From assembly GCA_022394755.1 (NCBI GenBank), contig JAGFCA010000012.1, positions 1 to 38,612 on the forward strand: a stretch of DNA of 38,612 nucleotides, written 5' to 3'. This stretch comes from Candidatus Poribacteria bacterium (GTDB taxonomy: Bacteria; Poribacteria; WGA-4E; WGA-3G). The notes under the pieces were generated by a model. It saw only the letters and a program-made list of their open reading frames with translations. It searched no databases and had not been told where the DNA came from. Shown piece after piece: positions 17,394-26,564 of the stretch. Position numbers and translations under genes: made by a program. Within the stretch, counting starts at the first letter, position 1. Every line of letters begins with the position of its first letter.

Positions 17394-19103
17394 GTGACAA
17401 AACCTAATCTGGTCTTTGTTATCACAGATGATCAAGGGTATGGAGATTTGGGATGTACAGGAAACCCTGTTATCAACACACCGAATCTTGACTCACTTTC
17501 AGAAGAGAGTGTCCAACTACGAAATCTACATGTCGGACCTACATGTTCACCTACACGAGCAGGGATCATGACAGGACGTTATTGTAATTCCACAGGAGTG
17601 TGGCATACGATTGGTGGCAGATCTCTTCTCCGTAGTGATGAAGTCACGATGGCAGATATCTTTAGGAATAATGGGTATAAGACAGGTATGTTTGGAAAAT
17701 GGCACCTTGGAGATAACTATCCTTTCCGTCCACATGATAGAGGTTTTGAAGAAGCACTTTATCATGGGGGTGGTGGAATTAGTCAAACACCAGATTATTG
17801 GGGTAATGATTATTTCGACGATACATATTTTGATAACGGTTCAGAACAACCCTTTAAAGGATATTGCACGGATGTGTGGTTTCAGCAAGGAATGAATTTC
17901 ATTGAAAGAAACCAAGATCGTCCATTCTTCTGTTATATCCCTACTAATGCTCCTCATGGACCATTCCGCGTTCCTGATTCATATAGTGAAGTATATAAGA
18001 AAAAAGGGGAACCAAATGATCGTGCATGTTTTTATGGAATGATAACGAACATAGATGACAATATGGCACGACTACGGCATCATCTGAGAGTTCTTGGACT
18101 TGAAGAAAATACAATTCTTATCTTTATGACTGACAATGGGTCTGCTGCAGGATGTAATCTTGATGATAAGCAGTTTGTTAAAAATGGCTATAATGCTGGA
18201 ATGCGTGGTAAGAAGGGTTCACCGTATGAAGGTGGTCATCGGGTTCCATTGTTCTTACATTGGCCTGATGGCGGTTTTTCAGAAAAGAAAGAAGTAAACG
18301 AACTTACTGCAAATATTGATCTACTACCGTCTCTCATAGATCTTTGTGATTTAGATGTATCTGACAATTCTCGATTTCACGGTAAAAGTATTGCACCATT
18401 GATGACAGATAATACCACTGAATGGGAAGATCGCGTGATTGTTACTGATTCACAACGAGTAGAAAACCCAATCAAGTGGAAAGATAGTGCTACTATGTCC
18501 CAACGATGGAGACTCATAAATGGAACTGAACTTTATGATATTCAAGCCGACCCAGAACAACGTGAGAATATTGCTAATGAGAATCCTGATGTTGTAGAGG
18601 AACTACGTACACATTATGAAAAATGGTGGGATTTAGTTTCTGTTCGATTCGATGAAGAATGTCCAATTGTTGTTGGAACACAACACGAACAGGTGGCATG
18701 TATCACGACGCACGATTGGCATGGGAAAGCACATGCATGGAATCAGGGATCAATCCGTCGTGGAATGGAATGTAACGGTTATTGGGCAATTGAGATACCA
18801 GAAGATGGTGAATATAGTTTCGAATTGAGAAGGTGGCCACGGGAAGAAGACAGAGCAATTATTGAAGGTATACCTGGGGATAATATTGATTTATACCACG
18901 GAGGAAAAGCGTTAAATTTAAAAACGGCACAAATTCGCATTGATGAACAGACTGCTACAAAAGCAATCTCTAACGATGCAAAGAGTGTCAACTTCACATT
19001 TAATTTAAAAGCTGGACAAGCCACCCTTCAAACTCATTTCTCAGATGAAACTGGTGAATTGACACTCGGTGCATATTACGTTTATGTAAAACGTGTAATT
19101 TAA
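17394..19103 (+). CDS. Arylsulfatase-type sulfatase, apparently cytoplasmic
   Basis: This 569-residue sulfatase begins at once with KPNLVFVITDDQGYGDLG, where D12 and D13 are calcium ligands. The formylglycine signature is C51-S-P-T-R55 followed by AGIMTGR, so it needs a formylglycine-generating enzyme or anaerobic maturase not seen in this window. The core runs to about residue 420. A C-terminal domain of about 140 residues, rich in beta strands, follows and is common in planctomycete-type sulfatases. There is no signal peptide, which is unusual because most sulfatases of this type are exported. The start is GTG at 17394 with GGGAG eight bases upstream. A role in desulfating imported oligosaccharides fits the GH88 and the sugar importer. 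Confidence 0.92.
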   Translation: MTKPNLVFVITDDQGYGDLGCTGNPVINTPNLDSLSEESVQLRNLHVGPTCSPTRAGIMTGRYCNSTGVWHTIGGRSLLRSDEVTMADIFRNNGYKTGMFGKWHLGDNYPFRPHDRGFEEALYHGGGGISQTPDYWGNDYFDDTYFDNGSEQPFKGYCTDVWFQQGMNFIERNQDRPFFCYIPTNAPHGPFRVPDSYSEVYKKKGEPNDRACFYGMITNIDDNMARLRHHLRVLGLEENTILIFMTDNGSAAGCNLDDKQFVKNGYNAGMRGKKGSPYEGGHRVPLFLHWPDGGFSEKKEVNELTANIDLLPSLIDLCDLDVSDNSRFHGKSIAPLMTDNTTEWEDRVIVTDSQRVENPIKWKDSATMSQRWRLINGTELYDIQADPEQRENIANENPDVVEELRTHYEKWWDLVSVRFDEECPIVVGTQHEQVACITTHDWHGKAHAWNQGSIRRGMECNGYWAIEIPEDGEYSFELRRWPREEDRAIIEGIPGDNIDLYHGGKALNLKTAQIRIDEQTATKAISNDAKSVNFTFNLKAGQATLQTHFSDETGELTLGAYYVYVKRVI

Positions 19104-19226
19104 TTGATACGGTTTAAGTAGACCGAATTAACTATTAATCTAATCAACATTCAAGTACAGGGAATAGAAACATCTGATTGATTCCACCTATACTTAACTC
19201 CATCAAGGAATTACAGGAACTAAGAC

Positions 19227-19982
19227 CTATCTATCTGACTTTAAATCACCCCATAACAGGGATAATTTTCCTTCAGGTTCAACGGAATAAGCAGTGTGAA
19301 AAATACCGTCATCCATGATGTTTTGTATTTCCTGTTCTGAGAGAGCTACATTAAACAATCCAACTTCATCCTTTATACATGCAGATTGAAAACCCTGTCC
19401 TGCATCAGTCGCAAGCCAAGCTGTTTGGTCTTGGTCTGCAAGTTGGAATTTTGGAACACTCTGTGAGACCTTCTCTTCACCGTCAACATAAATCTTGGCA
19501 GTCGTACCATCATAAGTATTTGCTACATGGTACCATGTTCCATCTTTTATCGTTACACCACTGCTTATGTTCCAATTGTTTGTCCAACTTCTGAGAAGAT
19601 TCCCACCATCTTTATAAGGGACGTAACGATTGTTACTCTGATCCCATATTGAAAAATAGTTCTGTTGTCCAGCGGTATCAGTGAACTGAAGCCAGAGAAC
19701 ATAACTCATCTGATCTTTAATTGTTCCCTTACCAATTGGAATAGTGACAGTACCACCCTTTTTAATACTAAGTGCACCACCCACCTTTCCTTTAACCCAA
19801 TCACCTTGATTTAGCGTTCCTTTCAAATCATTTCCTGATGAATCTTCAGCCACATCACCTTTATCCTCATCAAGTAACCATATAGCTACGATCTTCTCAG
19901 GATCAATTTTTGCATCTGCTAATCCAATTAATATTCCTGTTGAAAATATCAAGAATAAGAATGTAATAACTTTCATTTTCAT
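19227..19982 (-). CDS. Secreted LamG/concanavalin-A-like domain protein
   Basis: This 251-residue protein has a signal peptide of about 24 residues (hydrophobic core FLFLIFSTGILIGL, likely cleavage after ADA). One LamG-like jelly-roll follows, with IVAIWLLDEDKGDVAEDSSG and the typical DGTWYHVANTYDGTTAKIYV strand pair. It should be exported and bind carbohydrate or a surface partner, but has no visible catalytic motif. The last residues, VEPEGKLSLLWGDLK, match the ends of the two LamG proteins at 28-30 kb. A good promoter lies upstream at 20020-20048. It converges on the sulfatase gene. Confidence 0.85.
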   Translation of the reverse strand: MKMKVITFLFLIFSTGILIGLADAKIDPEKIVAIWLLDEDKGDVAEDSSGNDLKGTLNQGDWVKGKVGGALSIKKGGTVTIPIGKGTIKDQMSYVLWLQFTDTAGQQNYFSIWDQSNNRYVPYKDGGNLLRSWTNNWNISSGVTIKDGTWYHVANTYDGTTAKIYVDGEEKVSQSVPKFQLADQDQTAWLATDAGQGFQSACIKDEVGLFNVALSEQEIQNIMDDGIFHTAYSVEPEGKLSLLWGDLKSDR

Positions 19983-20019
19983 GATTTAAACCCCATTTTT
20001 TGATAATATTATGATTACA

Positions 20020-20048
20020 ATTATATTGTGTGTTTACTGTAAATGCAA
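20020..20048 (-). promoter_or_regulatory. Sigma-70-like promoter of the LamG gene at 19227
   Basis: On the minus strand TTGCAT (20048-20043) and a perfect TATAAT (20025-20020) are separated by 17 bases, about 37 bases before the ATG. Confidence 0.55.
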
Positions 20049-20087
20049 CAAATAGGACTACTTTCAACTACTCTAAAAGGATATAGA

Positions 20088-20116
20088 TTGCCATTATAAC
20101 TTATTGTGAATATAAT
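20088..20116 (+). promoter_or_regulatory. Sigma-70-like promoter of the oxidoreductase at 20181
   Basis: TTGCCA (20088-20093) and a perfect TATAAT (20111-20116) are separated by 17 bases. The leader would be about 58 bases. It lies back to back with the LamG promoter. Confidence 0.55.
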
Positions 20117-20180
20117 AGAATAGATGAATTAGTGTGAAATAAACTCAATATTTACTATCGACATATATTAGGAGTGATAA

Positions 20181-21221
20181 ATGTATAAGTGTGCAATTCT
20201 CGGATGTCGTGGACGCGCTCGTGCACATGCACGTGCCTATGACAATGTTCAAGGTGGAAAACTGGTTGCTATCTGTGATATGAAAGAGGATTTACTCAAC
20301 GATTTTGGTGACGAATTTAACATTGATTCACGGTATACTGATTTTGATGAAATGTTGACGAAAGAAAAACCTGATTTATTACATATTGTTACTGCACCAG
20401 TACTAAGGGGTAGTAATGAACGGATTCGTTACCCTTTACTGAATCAGGCATCTGAACATAATGTGCCATCGGTAATAATAGAAAAACCAATTGCAGTTGA
20501 AAGTGAAGATTGGAGACAAATTCATGAGTTGTCACAACGGACCAAAACCAAGATTGCTATAAACACACAACTTAATTACCATCCGAAAAACCTTGAACTG
20601 AAAAACGATGTTGCTGAAGGTAAAATCGGTGCAATCAAATTTATTGAAGCAAGCGCAAGAAACCCACCCGTCGACCAAGCACCCCATGTACTTCAGTTAG
20701 TTTCATCTTATATAGATAACTCTCAACCTGTCAAAGTGATGGGACAAATTGCAGGGGCAGGTAATTTAGATGGTGCACAACCTTCACCTGCTAATGCTAC
20801 AGGGATAGTTACCTATGCAAATGGTGTACAGGCATCTGTGGCTTTTGGTCCTGAAATGGCACCACGAGTATTACCTGATACAGGAAACAATAGACATAAA
20901 CGGGTTTGTGTTTTTGGTGAAACAGGCTTTGTACATTGGCGTTTTGAAAGTTGGGAACGTTGTACACCTGAAGGTGGATATGAAGGTGGAGATCTGAGTT
21001 ATGGTGACCAAAATGCGGTTGCACAAACAAACCTTACTGAGGCAATGTTTGATTGGCTTGAAGATGAGAAGAAAATACACCCTACACACTTGGAACAATC
21101 ACTGGCAGAATTTAACCTACTCCTTGCTATCTATTATAGTGGTCTTACCAACACCGTAATTGAATTACCATTTGACCCACCAGATGGCTTGATGGATATG
21201 TTTAAGACTCAACTAAAATAA
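20181..21221 (+). CDS. Gfo/Idh/MocA family oxidoreductase
   Basis: This 346-residue NAD(P)-dependent dehydrogenase-like protein has the N-terminal loop AILGCRGRARAHA, a variant in which arginines crowd the dinucleotide turn. The catalytic motif is intact as E101-K102-P103 (VIIEKPIAV), and a His lies in VDQAPHVLQLVSSY. All key residues are present, unlike the protein at 11015. The substrate is unknown; sugar or inositol derivatives are usual. TTAGGAG lies just upstream of the ATG. It is followed by the cysteine desulfurase gene 39 bases on, so they may be cotranscribed. Confidence 0.86.
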   Translation: MYKCAILGCRGRARAHARAYDNVQGGKLVAICDMKEDLLNDFGDEFNIDSRYTDFDEMLTKEKPDLLHIVTAPVLRGSNERIRYPLLNQASEHNVPSVIIEKPIAVESEDWRQIHELSQRTKTKIAINTQLNYHPKNLELKNDVAEGKIGAIKFIEASARNPPVDQAPHVLQLVSSYIDNSQPVKVMGQIAGAGNLDGAQPSPANATGIVTYANGVQASVAFGPEMAPRVLPDTGNNRHKRVCVFGETGFVHWRFESWERCTPEGGYEGGDLSYGDQNAVAQTNLTEAMFDWLEDEKKIHPTHLEQSLAEFNLLLAIYYSGLTNTVIELPFDPPDGLMDMFKTQLK

Positions 21222-21260
21222 TTATTTGTAACGCTATATATACAGATAAGACTTAATCTA

Positions 21261-22415
21261 ATGAATGAAATAATTTATTTGGATAATCATGCCACAACCC
21301 CAATAGCAAGAGAAGTGTTGGATGAAATGTTACCATTCTATACGACACATTTCGGTAATGCAGCAAGTTCACACATTCTTGGTATTACAGCCAAGGAGGC
21401 TGTAGAAAAAGCAAGACAACAGGTTGCGGATTTGCTTGGATGTGAGACTAGAGAGGTTATATTTACCAGTGGAGCAACTGAATCCAACAATCTTGCTATT
21501 AAAGGCGTTGCTAATGCTTACAAAGAAAAAGGTAATCATATAATTACCAGTGTAGTAGAACATCATGCAGTTCTTGATACATGTCATGCATTAGAGTCCG
21601 AAGGTTTTGAGATAACCTACTTACCAGTAGATAAATACGGTATGGTAAATCCTGACGATGTCAATTCATCTATAACTCCAAAGACAATTCTAATTAGTAT
21701 AATTTATGCTAATAATGAAGTCGGAACAATTAATCCATTATCAGACATTGCTAAAATAGCCTCCAAACATAACATAGTATTCCATTCTGATGCAGTTCAG
21801 GGTATCGGTAAGATTGAATCGAGTGTGGACGTATTAGGTCTTGACTTAGCATCAATGACTGCACATAAGATTTACGGTCCAAAAGGAGTAGGTGCACTTT
21901 ATGTAAGAAATGGAGTCAATCTCAGCCCACTATTTTTTGGTGGTGGACAAGAACAAGGTATACGTTCTGGGACATTAAACGTTGGCGGGATAGTTGGACT
22001 TGGTGCTGCTTGTGAAAGTTGTAGACTTGCAATGGATCAGAAAATCGAAGAAACTGTTGTTTGTGAATTACGGGATACACTATATAAGAAATTACATACT
22101 CAAATACAAGATATTCATCTCAATGGACATCCTGAAAAAAGACTTGCTGGGAATCTACATATTTCAATTGAGGGTGTACATAACCAAGCATTGATGACGG
22201 GTTTAAATCGTATTGCAGTTTCAGCAGGTTCAGCCTGTGATTCAGAATCTGTTACACCATCCCATGTTTTATCGGCTATGGGTATACCAAATGAACTTGC
22301 GATGACGGCAGTCCGTTTTGGTATAGGAAGGTATAATTCGATAAAAGAAATTAATATTGTAGCAAATGAAGTTGAAAAGACTGTCAATAGATTACGAACT
22401 TTAACACCAGAATAG
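21261..22415 (+). CDS. Cysteine desulfurase (NifS/IscS family)
   Basis: This 384-residue PLP enzyme takes sulfur from cysteine for Fe-S clusters, thio-tRNA or cofactors. The PLP lysine is K203 in TAHKIYGPKG, and the PLP-contacting SDAVQ is at 177-181. The persulfide Cys is C326 in SAGSACDSES, in the group I context. FFGGGQEQGIRSGT is diagnostic. The iscU and iscA partners are absent nearby, so it could serve Fe-S assembly, tRNA thiolation or other needs. The ATG has no clear Shine-Dalgarno sequence. It follows an oxidoreductase gene. Confidence 0.93.
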   Translation: MNEIIYLDNHATTPIAREVLDEMLPFYTTHFGNAASSHILGITAKEAVEKARQQVADLLGCETREVIFTSGATESNNLAIKGVANAYKEKGNHIITSVVEHHAVLDTCHALESEGFEITYLPVDKYGMVNPDDVNSSITPKTILISIIYANNEVGTINPLSDIAKIASKHNIVFHSDAVQGIGKIESSVDVLGLDLASMTAHKIYGPKGVGALYVRNGVNLSPLFFGGGQEQGIRSGTLNVGGIVGLGAACESCRLAMDQKIEETVVCELRDTLYKKLHTQIQDIHLNGHPEKRLAGNLHISIEGVHNQALMTGLNRIAVSAGSACDSESVTPSHVLSAMGIPNELAMTAVRFGIGRYNSIKEINIVANEVEKTVNRLRTLTPE

Positions 22416-22481
22416 GAAGTAATTATCGCTAAATTATTATCTAAATGGGAATTTTCATCGGTATTTTGAAAACTGGTTCTG

Positions 22482-22510
22482 TTGAATATCAATCATAAAT
22501 ATGATATATT
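22482..22510 (+). promoter_or_regulatory. Sigma-70-like promoter of the Uma2 gene
   Basis: TTGAAT (22482-22487) and TATATT (22505-22510) are separated by 17 bases, with TGA directly before the -10 as an extended element. The leader would be about 75 bases. Confidence 0.5.
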
Positions 22511-22591
22511 AAAAATGTGATTAAGAAAATGACTTATCGATTAGATACATCAATATTTTTAGCAGAATTAATTGTACTATAGGAAATCCTC

Positions 22592-23167
22592 ATGTCATCA
22601 ATTGCAGTGCATACACTATTAACGCCAGAGGAATACATTTCTGCTGAACGGAAAGCCACACTCAAAAGAGAATATCTAAGTGGTGAGAGGGTGGCTATCT
22701 CTGGTGCCAGCCTGGAACAAAATTTAATTACTATGAATACGGCTACAAGCCTGTACAATCAATTAATTAATCAAAGATGTATGGTATTTACGAGTGATAT
22801 GCGTGTGGGAATTGATTCTGGAGATGCCTATTTATATCCAGATGTTTCAGTAGTTTGTGATAGACCTCGTTTTGAGGATGATGTGCTTGATACACTTCTA
22901 AATCCAATTATTGTTATAGAAGTGCTCTCACCGTCAACCGAGACGTACGACAGAGGAGAGAAGGCTGAACGGTATAAGAAGTTAGACTCACTTAAAGAAT
23001 ACGTACTTATTTCTCAGGATCGACATAATGTTGAGCATTATACAGTTGAGGAAGGAATATGTTCGGTAAAAGAACTGAATGACCTGAGTGATACTCTAAT
23101 GCTTACTTCAGTAGAAGCAGAACTCTCACTACAGCAACTCTATAGATTTATAGATTTTGAAACCTAA
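22592..23167 (+). CDS. Uma2-family (DUF820) PD-(D/E)XK nuclease-like protein
   Basis: This 191-residue protein of the Uma2 family is abundant in cyanobacteria and in environmental phyla. Its predicted restriction-endonuclease fold has D84 in YPDVSVV and E110 in IVIEVLSPSTE. ERYKKLDSLKEYVLIS is the usual following block. The third catalytic residue of the classic PD-(D/E)XK triad is not clear here. The biological role of the family is not settled. It has its own promoter and its stop almost touches the convergent GH43-like gene (8 bases). Confidence 0.85.
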   Translation: MSSIAVHTLLTPEEYISAERKATLKREYLSGERVAISGASLEQNLITMNTATSLYNQLINQRCMVFTSDMRVGIDSGDAYLYPDVSVVCDRPRFEDDVLDTLLNPIIVIEVLSPSTETYDRGEKAERYKKLDSLKEYVLISQDRHNVEHYTVEEGICSVKELNDLSDTLMLTSVEAELSLQQLYRFIDFET

Positions 23168-23175
23168 ATCATTGT

Positions 23176-24060
23176 TTATTCAGACATTTTCATAATTGCG
23201 ATTCCTTGTTCCCCAGCCACAGAATACAACAGCCACGTATCTCCATTCTCACTATAGATATCCGGATCTCTAAGTTGATGTACTCGTTCTCTATCCAATC
23301 CATTTGTAGAGGGTACAATCGGTATATCAACACCTTCAAAATCATATTTTGGTGCGATAACCTCTATCGGTGGAGATGGAGTCCATTCATTCCAATCATC
23401 AGTAAGTTCAACAGTGCTTTTTAGGATCCGTTCTGGTGTATCTCCATATAAAGAATAATATACAGTAAGAATATCACCATCAATAAAGTTTGCTGTATGC
23501 CGTGGGGTTCCATCCCTTCCTTTACCAACAAATAATGGTTTTTCACGTCTTTCAAAACTTGTCGTCCATTCTGCTGTTTTCCCACGGTTTAACAGATTGT
23601 GATTGGTTGCATATATAGAATCCTTCCACCAAAATACCTTGAAATATGGACCTTGTTGTTTTTCCAAATCTTCAGATGCTGTGAAATCCAAACCATTGGA
23701 TGATGTTGCCCAACAAGTTGCTTGTCCACCACGATAATTCCCGTGAAAGTACATAATGAATTGTTTTCTATCCTCATCAATATGTACATCTGGTGAAGCG
23801 ATATGATCACAACCTTTAAAAACAGTCGTATCTCTATGTAATGCGCCACCAGGATGTATAGTATATGGTCCCAAGATATTATCGGCATAAGCTAAACGAA
23901 TATATGAACCGCGATGGTGTGCAAAATATAGATAGTAGTTCCCTAATGGGTTTTCTACCCAGTCAGGTAAACGTACAAGGGATGGTCCATTTATATTTGA
24001 AAATCCATGTTCATTTTCTATATTAGACATATCTGGATGAATGAGAAGTGTGCGTTCCAT
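23176..24060 (-). CDS. Five-bladed beta-propeller protein (GH43-like)
   Basis: The 294 residues have repeating propeller blades: NGPSLVRLPDW near the start, YYLYFAHHRGSYIRLAYAD, the blade-2 HIASPDVHID, and a late HQLRDPDIYSENGDTWLLYS. These match the GH43/62/117 clan layout, in which acidic residues sit on inner strands. I cannot place all three catalytic acids with confidence, so glycosidase activity against arabinan, xylan or similar is probable but unproven. No signal peptide is seen. It lies 24 bases downstream of the PhyH gene on the same strand and probably shares its transcript. Confidence 0.7.
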   Translation of the reverse strand: MERTLLIHPDMSNIENEHGFSNINGPSLVRLPDWVENPLGNYYLYFAHHRGSYIRLAYADNILGPYTIHPGGALHRDTTVFKGCDHIASPDVHIDEDRKQFIMYFHGNYRGGQATCWATSSNGLDFTASEDLEKQQGPYFKVFWWKDSIYATNHNLLNRGKTAEWTTSFERREKPLFVGKGRDGTPRHTANFIDGDILTVYYSLYGDTPERILKSTVELTDDWNEWTPSPPIEVIAPKYDFEGVDIPIVPSTNGLDRERVHQLRDPDIYSENGDTWLLYSVAGEQGIAIMKMSE

Positions 24061-24084
24061 ATAATACCTCTAATTCTATAATTT

Positions 24085-24900
24085 CTAATCGTGAGCTTGG
24101 AAACGGTAAACAGATTGTGTTTCTTCAGACATTGATGACCAAATTTCATCTGGTATTCGTGCATTAAAAATACCGGGGGCATTCGGTGAATGATGAAATC
24201 TTCTGAAATAAACTAATGCCAACATATGTCTTGGAGAATCTGTTGTATTCGGCATAGCTCTGTGCCAACACCGCATATCCCTGACAACTACCGATCCAGC
24301 AGGCATACTTAACTGAAACGAAGGATGTTGTGCAGCACGTGCTTCATCACATACATGATATGGAGTATTTCTAACGTCATCATCATCAATAATGAGATGT
24401 GATCCTGGCCAAACTTCCGATGCTCCATTTTCTACAGTAAAATCTGTTAACGGAATATTCACGACGATTGTTGTTACTGGTAAAGCGAATGATAATTCTG
24501 GAAAGAGTTGGCCAGAATCTCGATGTATCCACTGTATCTCGTTACCAGGTGCAGTTGAATTGCAACCGTATGGTAGATAAGCAAAAAATTGTTCCCCCAT
24601 TGCAGCCTTCATGATTGCCATTGAAAAGGGGTTGCTAATGATACGAGGATCCATAAACGGCATCTTAAGCATCGGGTTATCACCATTCTCACTATCATTC
24701 TCCCCATCCATAACGGCTTGCATGGCAGTGTTAACTTCATCTATCCAGTCTCGTGGGAGTACACTTTCAATAACAACTAATCCTGCTTCTCGCAATAGAC
24801 GAACACCAGCATCAATTGAATCTTGTGATAAGTAATTTCCTGTTCTTTCTTGGTCTGATATTTCAAGTTTTGGAATGTTTATAGTTGTCCCTTTACACAT
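24085..24900 (-). CDS. Phytanoyl-CoA dioxygenase (PhyH) family protein
   Basis: This 271-residue Fe(II)/2-oxoglutarate oxygenase has a double-stranded beta-helix fold. The facial triad is complete: H126-R-D128 in WIHRDSGQ and the distal H213 in CWHRAMPN. R224 (DSPRHMLALV) should hold 2-oxoglutarate. Family substrates range from fatty acyl-CoA to ectoine and mitomycin-type compounds, and the substrate here is unknown. AGGA lies seven to ten bases before the ATG. It sits between the MNT-HEPN gene (17 bases) and the GH43-like gene (24 bases) in an apparent three-gene minus-strand unit. Confidence 0.9.
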   Translation of the reverse strand: MCKGTTINIPKLEISDQERTGNYLSQDSIDAGVRLLREAGLVVIESVLPRDWIDEVNTAMQAVMDGENDSENGDNPMLKMPFMDPRIISNPFSMAIMKAAMGEQFFAYLPYGCNSTAPGNEIQWIHRDSGQLFPELSFALPVTTIVVNIPLTDFTVENGASEVWPGSHLIIDDDDVRNTPYHVCDEARAAQHPSFQLSMPAGSVVVRDMRCWHRAMPNTTDSPRHMLALVYFRRFHHSPNAPGIFNARIPDEIWSSMSEETQSVYRFQAHD

Positions 24901-24917
24901 AGCTATTCCTATTCCTG

Positions 24918-25661
24918 TTATGGGGTAAGTGGTAGGTTAAGACTTTGCAGTATTGCATGTCGGACAATGTCGCATGTTGATACTGCAATTTCTACATTTT
25001 CTCCAGTAGCTGACTTTCCCGGATATCGAAAGTCAAGTGCGTGATTTGATAGTTTTGAAAGATCTGATTTCCAGGTATTCCATTTAGGTATATAGGGAGT
25101 TATTAGATCCAATAGGTCTTCTAACTTGTGTGTTCTTGGAATTGGGATATTCTTTTCTTGGAGCCATACTTTTAAGTACTTCTCTATACATTGCTGTGCG
25201 TGGAAACATATAATATTCTTACTTGAACCTGCATTCTGATACAATAACTTAACTGTTGTGTAATCTTCTTCTGCTTTTTCAACCCATTCTATTGTCAAAG
25301 GATTCATTTCAGCATCTACTTTTTTGATATTTCCTTTTATAGTGTTGATATCCCCGTAAAGGACCTTTCCTCTTTCAGTGATTTCACGTAAGAACCAATC
25401 GTTATGTGTAATTCTATAAGAGACCTCGTCTTTGGATCTTACCAATAAATCCATACTGAACCGTCTTGGAATTCTCTTGCTTATTTCAGAAGTTTGACGT
25501 CTCGTTTCAGATGATGGAATATCCATTACAACCAACATATCGACATCAGAATCTTCAGTCGGCATACCATAAGCGTAAGATCCAAATAGAATTACATGTA
25601 ATGGAGCAAATTCCCTTACAATGTCATCACAAGTGGCTTGAATATCCTCTTGACTAACCAT
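24918..25661 (-). CDS. MNT-HEPN fusion: minimal nucleotidyltransferase plus HEPN domain
   Basis: This 247-residue fusion protein has residues 1-105 as a minimal nucleotidyltransferase. It shows LFGSYAYG (26-32) and the acid pair in TEDSDVDMLVV (D39, D41), with a third Asp at D71. Residues about 125-240 are a HEPN domain (PF05168-like) with WVEKAEEDYTTVKLL, CFHAQQCIEKYLKVW and a late FRYPG. In most genomes these two domains are separate genes forming a toxin-antitoxin pair, in which MNT AMPylates HEPN. The RNase motif R-x4-6-H of toxic HEPN domains is not evident, so this one may bind nucleotide or a substrate instead. AAGGAG lies about 10 bases before the ATG. Confidence 0.86.
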   Translation of the reverse strand: MVSQEDIQATCDDIVREFAPLHVILFGSYAYGMPTEDSDVDMLVVMDIPSSETRRQTSEISKRIPRRFSMDLLVRSKDEVSYRITHNDWFLREITERGKVLYGDINTIKGNIKKVDAEMNPLTIEWVEKAEEDYTTVKLLYQNAGSSKNIICFHAQQCIEKYLKVWLQEKNIPIPRTHKLEDLLDLITPYIPKWNTWKSDLSKLSNHALDFRYPGKSATGENVEIAVSTCDIVRHAILQSLNLPLTP

Positions 25662-25904
25662 ACCTATTGACTCCTTACGGAAAGTATATCATTAAGAAAT
25701 ATCGGTGTCAACAATCACAATTCTATTGGGTTTGTAAAGTTTTTGACATAAATATCGTATTTTCCATGTGTATATTTTATAGATTACAGTTATTGGTTTT
25801 CAGTATACAGTTTACAGTATTATTAAATCTAAGCTATTACATTTTTAAGACGATTTTATCGTTTTTCCAACTTAGTACATTGTATTAGATATGTGAGAAA
25901 ATGT

Positions 25905-25929
25905 TACACTTTTCCTACAAAGTGTAGGA
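25905..25929. repeat. Two overlapping inverted repeats
   Basis: TACACTTT (25905-25912) and AAAGTGTA (25919-25926) form a perfect 8-bp stem. The loop TCCTAC (25913-25918) can also pair with GTAGGA (25924-25929). The two stems share bases and exclude each other. This could be an operator or a small switch, about 245 bases upstream of the MNT-HEPN start. No U-tract follows. Confidence 0.4.
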
Positions 25930-26295
25930 TTGTATCTTGTTATTTCATTGCCTTTCCTATTAGTCCCTGTCTGGGTTTGTAAGGAATTAATTCTTTAATT
26001 CTAAAATTTGAAAAAAGTAACAATTTTGTAGTTTTCCTTAATGAGCGAGTATTCTGTTTTTACTATTATTATTCTCATAACATAATATTTATCGGTAGAT
26101 TCACTCCTGAAAAAGCAGATTATTGGATTAGATTATATACTTTATTTTACTGCTATGTAGTATTATATGTCTCTATATGTTATTGTAACGTATTTATATG
26201 ATATTAGTTGCTTTGTCATTTATTTTCTTCAATTTATTTTTATGTATTATGCATGTTGTCTGAAACGTTGATAGTCGACTGCTTTTGCTGCTTAT

Positions 26296-26401
26296 GTCAG
26301 AATCTCGGATTACACGGGGAAGAATGCTTTGGGTAGTGATGGTTTTCTTTTTTGAATCGCGGATGATACAGGATTACGCGGATAAGTGGGTTTGCTACAT
26401 T
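26296..26401. repeat. 106-base dispersed intergenic repeat, copy A
   Basis: This aligns without gaps to 36608-36713. By eye about 83 of 106 bases match. Both begin GTC-A/T-GAATCTCGGATTAC, carry a central GTTTTCTTTTTTGAAT, and end GCTACATT. The unit contains internal GGATTACGCGGA-type repeats. It lacks an ORF, and no clear terminal inverted repeats were found. Confidence 0.7.
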
Positions 26402-26535
26402 GCACACCCAATTCTTTTCAATTATAATTTTTATTAACACCATGGATTCAACAACAGTTTAGAAGTGAAAAGGTATATAATTACAGGTTGAGTTTAAATG
26501 ATATTGATTTTTTTATTAATTACTGTATATTTATG

Positions 26536-26564
26536 TTGTAATAACATATTGATTTATGTAGAAT
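26536..26564 (+). promoter_or_regulatory. Possible promoter of the PhyH-PhyH-LamG-LamG operon
   Basis: TTGTAA (26536-26541) and TAGAAT (26559-26564) are separated by 17 bases, about 30 bases before the PhyH start. Confidence 0.45.

Noticed and set aside
19104..19226. CGGT...ACCG inverted repeat as a terminator after the sulfatase
   Set aside because: The stem is only four bases and no T tract follows on either strand.
25667..25888. 73-codon ORF in the long AT-rich gap
   Set aside because: Composition is that of random AT-rich DNA with many Phe, Leu and Ile, and there is no start signal.
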